A stretch of DNA of 30,236 nucleotides from a virus, in the IMG/VR virus record IMGVR_UViG_3300038701_002025, positions 1-30,236 of that record; one strand, given 5' to 3'. Shown here piece after piece: positions 27,972-30,236 of this stretch (positions are counted from its first letter, which is position 1; every line of letters starts with the position of its first letter). The position numbers and the translations under genes were made by a program. The notes under the pieces are model-generated. The model did not search any database. It saw only the letters and a program-made list of their open reading frames with translations, and had not been told where the DNA came from.

Positions 27972-30139
27972 AAGAGACCATTTTCCAGCGTGATTTTGCT
28001 TTCGGGGCGGTTCGTGAGGACTTCCTTGAGGCCGACGATCTCGAATTGCGGCAGGCATCGCTCAAGACGGCGCTGAATGTCCGCGCCCTGGCGACCCGTG
28101 CGATCGAGGAACGCCCCGGCACCTTCTTTGGCCGGGAGATCGAGGGCGGCAAGCAGATCAAGGAGATCCGCCCATCTGCGGGCCTGGTCTACCTCCTGAT
28201 CATTTGCGACGATCACCTGCAGGTCGTGGACAGCACGGCGGATCAAATCTACCGCAACAACAACGTTCCCTGGACGGACGGCGATGACGTCTGGATCGAG
28301 AATTTCCGCGGCACGACTGTTCTCGGCGGCGACTTCGGGGTCTACACCCTGCAGTATGATGAGGGCTCGTTTTCGATGGGGGGCTTCGAATTCGCGGACG
28401 GGCCCGGCGGTGAGATCCTGCAGCCGTACTGGTCGTTCCATCCCGGCACGACGATCCAGCCGTCCGCGGTGACCGGCAATATCAGCCTGACGGCCAGCGG
28501 CTTCGATTGGCAAGAGGATCATGTCGGCCTGCGGGTCCGCTACAATTACCGCGAGGTGCTGATCACCGAATTCATTTCCACCAGCACCGTGAACGGGACC
28601 GTCGTCAACGACTTGCCGCCGTCGTTCAGTGTCGCTGTCGGGGATGGCAGCCAGTTTCGTGTCGGAGACGTCGTGATCGGCAGTGACAGCGGATACCAGG
28701 GCATCGTTACGGAAGTCGTGGGAAACACCCTGAGCTTGTCCACACTGGCGCGGTTTCAGGGGCCTGACGTCAGCGAAGACCTCAGTAGCCCGAGCGGGTC
28801 TTCGTCTGTCAGCGCGACGTACACAATAAGCCCTGAGCCGTCCTCTGTGTGGGATGAGCCGCTGATGTCGGATCTTCGCGGCTGGCCCCGCGCGGGCGGC
28901 TCTGCGTCGGGGCGCTTGGTGCTGACTGATTTCGAGAACGCGGAGAGCGTGATTGCCACCTCGTCGTCCCGGGCGATCGAGGACTTTGGTGTCGGTGCAG
29001 CGGATGATGATGCCATCGCGCGGAAGGTGGGCGACAACTCGCCGCGCTGGCTGCACTGCATCAACATGGGCGATCTCGTGCTGCTGGCTGATAATGGCTG
29101 CTACATCGTGAACACGCGGGACAACGGCATCCTGACACCCGCGACCTTCAACGTTGTTCTCGTGGACGAAACCGGATCCTCCAGCGTGCGGCCCGTGCGG
29201 CTCAAGGATGGCGTCGTCTTTGTAGAGGCTGGCGGCGCATCGGTGTCAGCGATGGTTCTCGACGGCAACGTCTACCTGAAGTGGTCGGTTCGAAACCTGA
29301 CCCGGTTCCATGACCACCTGATCCGCAACCCGGTCTATCTCTCCAGCCCGGCCCAAAACAGCCTATTTCCGGAGAAGTATGTCTTTGTCGTGAACAGCGA
29401 CGGCACGCTGGCGGCCCTGTCCTTTCAGGAGAACATTCGCGAGGAGCGCTATGGCTTCGTGCCGTGGGAAACGGATGGTGAATTCGTCGCGGTGACGCCT
29501 TTCTTCAACACCTATTGGGCAATCGTGAACCGGACCCTGGGCGGCGAAACCCGCCAGATCCTAGAGCGGTTCGATCCCGATGCCGTCATGGATTGCGCGA
29601 CCGAGATCGGCACCAGCACGGGCTACGACACGCTGGACGTGAATGGTGAGCCGCTCGAGGTCAATGGCGTGAACCTCGAGATCACCGGCGCAGTCCTGAC
29701 CTATCTGATCGACGCGGACGTGACGGTTCACGCGCGGGGGTGGGACGTCGGGGACTTCACCGTCAATTCGGAAGGGCAACTCGACAACGAATTCGCCTTC
29801 TCAGGCACCCGTCAGATCGGGCTACCCTTCACGGTTCTGGTTGCGCCCTGGCCGATGGAGGTGGTCGACAGCCCGCGCTTCGGAACCCTGACGGCCCGCG
29901 TCCTGCAGATGGTCGTGAGCGTTCAGAACAGCCTCGGCTTCACGGCGCAGTGCAACAATTACTCGGCCACGGTCGGGGATTACTTGATCGGCGCGGACCT
30001 GACGGAGCCGCCGGCGGTGCGCACGCAACGTTACCGTTTCAGCATCTTCGGCAACCGGGATCACCCGGAAATGACGATCACCAGAACACGGCCGGGACCG
30101 CTACGCATCCTGGCTATCGGCCAGAGGGTTCAGGCATAA
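27959..30139 (+). CDS. Large tail tube/hub protein, T7 gp12-like
   Basis: A 726-residue protein with a TTG start; GGAG lies upstream and the start overlaps the adaptor gene. The opening TIFQRDFAFGAVREDFLEAD and ALNVRALATRAIEERPGTFF is typical of the tail tubular B family of podoviruses, which forms the nozzle of the short tail. The rest is mainly beta, with likely carbohydrate- or tube-type repeats and a C-terminal MTITRTRPGPLRILAIGQRV end. Length is close to T7 gp12. Confidence 0.75.
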   Translation: MARVKETIFQRDFAFGAVREDFLEADDLELRQASLKTALNVRALATRAIEERPGTFFGREIEGGKQIKEIRPSAGLVYLLIICDDHLQVVDSTADQIYRNNNVPWTDGDDVWIENFRGTTVLGGDFGVYTLQYDEGSFSMGGFEFADGPGGEILQPYWSFHPGTTIQPSAVTGNISLTASGFDWQEDHVGLRVRYNYREVLITEFISTSTVNGTVVNDLPPSFSVAVGDGSQFRVGDVVIGSDSGYQGIVTEVVGNTLSLSTLARFQGPDVSEDLSSPSGSSSVSATYTISPEPSSVWDEPLMSDLRGWPRAGGSASGRLVLTDFENAESVIATSSSRAIEDFGVGAADDDAIARKVGDNSPRWLHCINMGDLVLLADNGCYIVNTRDNGILTPATFNVVLVDETGSSSVRPVRLKDGVVFVEAGGASVSAMVLDGNVYLKWSVRNLTRFHDHLIRNPVYLSSPAQNSLFPEKYVFVVNSDGTLAALSFQENIREERYGFVPWETDGEFVAVTPFFNTYWAIVNRTLGGETRQILERFDPDAVMDCATEIGTSTGYDTLDVNGEPLEVNGVNLEITGAVLTYLIDADVTVHARGWDVGDFTVNSEGQLDNEFAFSGTRQIGLPFTVLVAPWPMEVVDSPRFGTLTARVLQMVVSVQNSLGFTAQCNNYSATVGDYLIGADLTEPPAVRTQRYRFSIFGNRDHPEMTITRTRPGPLRILAIGQRVQA

Positions 30140-30236
30140 TGGAAGCAGCAGCAGTCCCCATCGCACTCGGCGCGCAGGCCGCGACACCAATCGTCCAGGG
30201 CCTGATGGCCAATGCTCAGGCCAAGGCGCAGGCTTC
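30139..30236 (+). CDS. Start of an internal virion (DNA-ejection) protein, partial
   Basis: The ATG at 30139 shares its A with the previous TAA. The 32 codons in view are Ala/Gln-rich (MEAAAVPIALGAQAATPIVQ), as in the small internal core proteins that follow the nozzle gene in T7-like phages. The gene runs past the window end. Confidence 0.55.
   Translation, partial: MEAAAVPIALGAQAATPIVQGLMANAQAKAQA

Noticed and set aside
27716-29056. 446-residue minus-strand frame opposite the tail gene
   Set aside because: Antisense shadow, strongly biased composition, no ribosome binding site or neighbours on that strand.
1-30236. CRISPR array, insertion sequence or T7-type RNA polymerase gene
   Set aside because: No regularly spaced repeats, transposase or single-subunit polymerase frame is visible on either strand.

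Overview
The window reads as about three quarters of a temperate, podovirus-like phage of a G+C-rich alphaproteobacterium. A Rhodobacterales host is the best guess, from base composition, the style of the small phage proteins and the tRNA-Leu attachment site; no host gene is identifiable, so this is inference. The gene order is lambda-like: integration and recombination genes run leftward, a divergent immunity region follows, then a rightward early operon, an accessory block on the minus strand, and a rightward virion module.

Layout. Positions 1-288 hold the tail of an unrecognised gene, a terminator, the 3' part of a tRNA-Leu(UAA) (attachment core) and three helically phased CGTTAGACG repeats (candidate integrase arm sites). 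Positions 289-7672 (minus) are one tightly coupled operon, almost every junction an ATGA/GTGA overlap. In transcription order it encodes a zinc-finger microprotein, a small beta-type protein, a PD-(D/E)XK exonuclease, a protein ending in a ribosome-modulation-factor domain, two small ORFs, an SF1 helicase, a Cys-rich small protein, a double-HTH protein, a YbcO-like nuclease, four small proteins including Xis, and the integrase. Positions 7673-8356 hold the immunity region: a CI-like repressor, a Cro-like protein and two promoters of the same geometry, each overlapped by a 15-bp operator. Positions 8357-13641 (plus) are the early operon: RuvC-like resolvase, HTH proteins, a protein with C5-methyltransferase-like motifs, DUF3310 and small ORFs. 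It is interrupted by about 490 nt of dense RNA structure (11536-12023) that resembles HEARO/IscB omega-RNA but has no IscB gene beside it.

Positions 13686-18221 (minus) are accessory: small proteins, an adenine-type DNA methyltransferase and a DUF3560 protein. Genes here, and the integrase far to the left, carry the same small hairpin (loop ACGGAAAC, stem sequence differing from copy to copy) just upstream of the ribosome binding site. A clear sigma-70 promoter heads the block at 18267-18295.

Positions 18422-30236 (plus) are packaging and virion genes: small terminase candidates, a large terminase split by a 306-residue intein exactly in its P-loop, portal, scaffold, major capsid, a Bbp16-like cement protein, tail adaptor, a large tail-tube/hub protein and the start of an internal virion protein. 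The window ends inside that module; lysis and tail fibre genes are not seen.

The tRNA fragment has no 5' half on its left while the integrase lies on its right. That is the arrangement of an intact attP, so the source is more likely a phage genome (or tandem copies) than a simple prophage edge.
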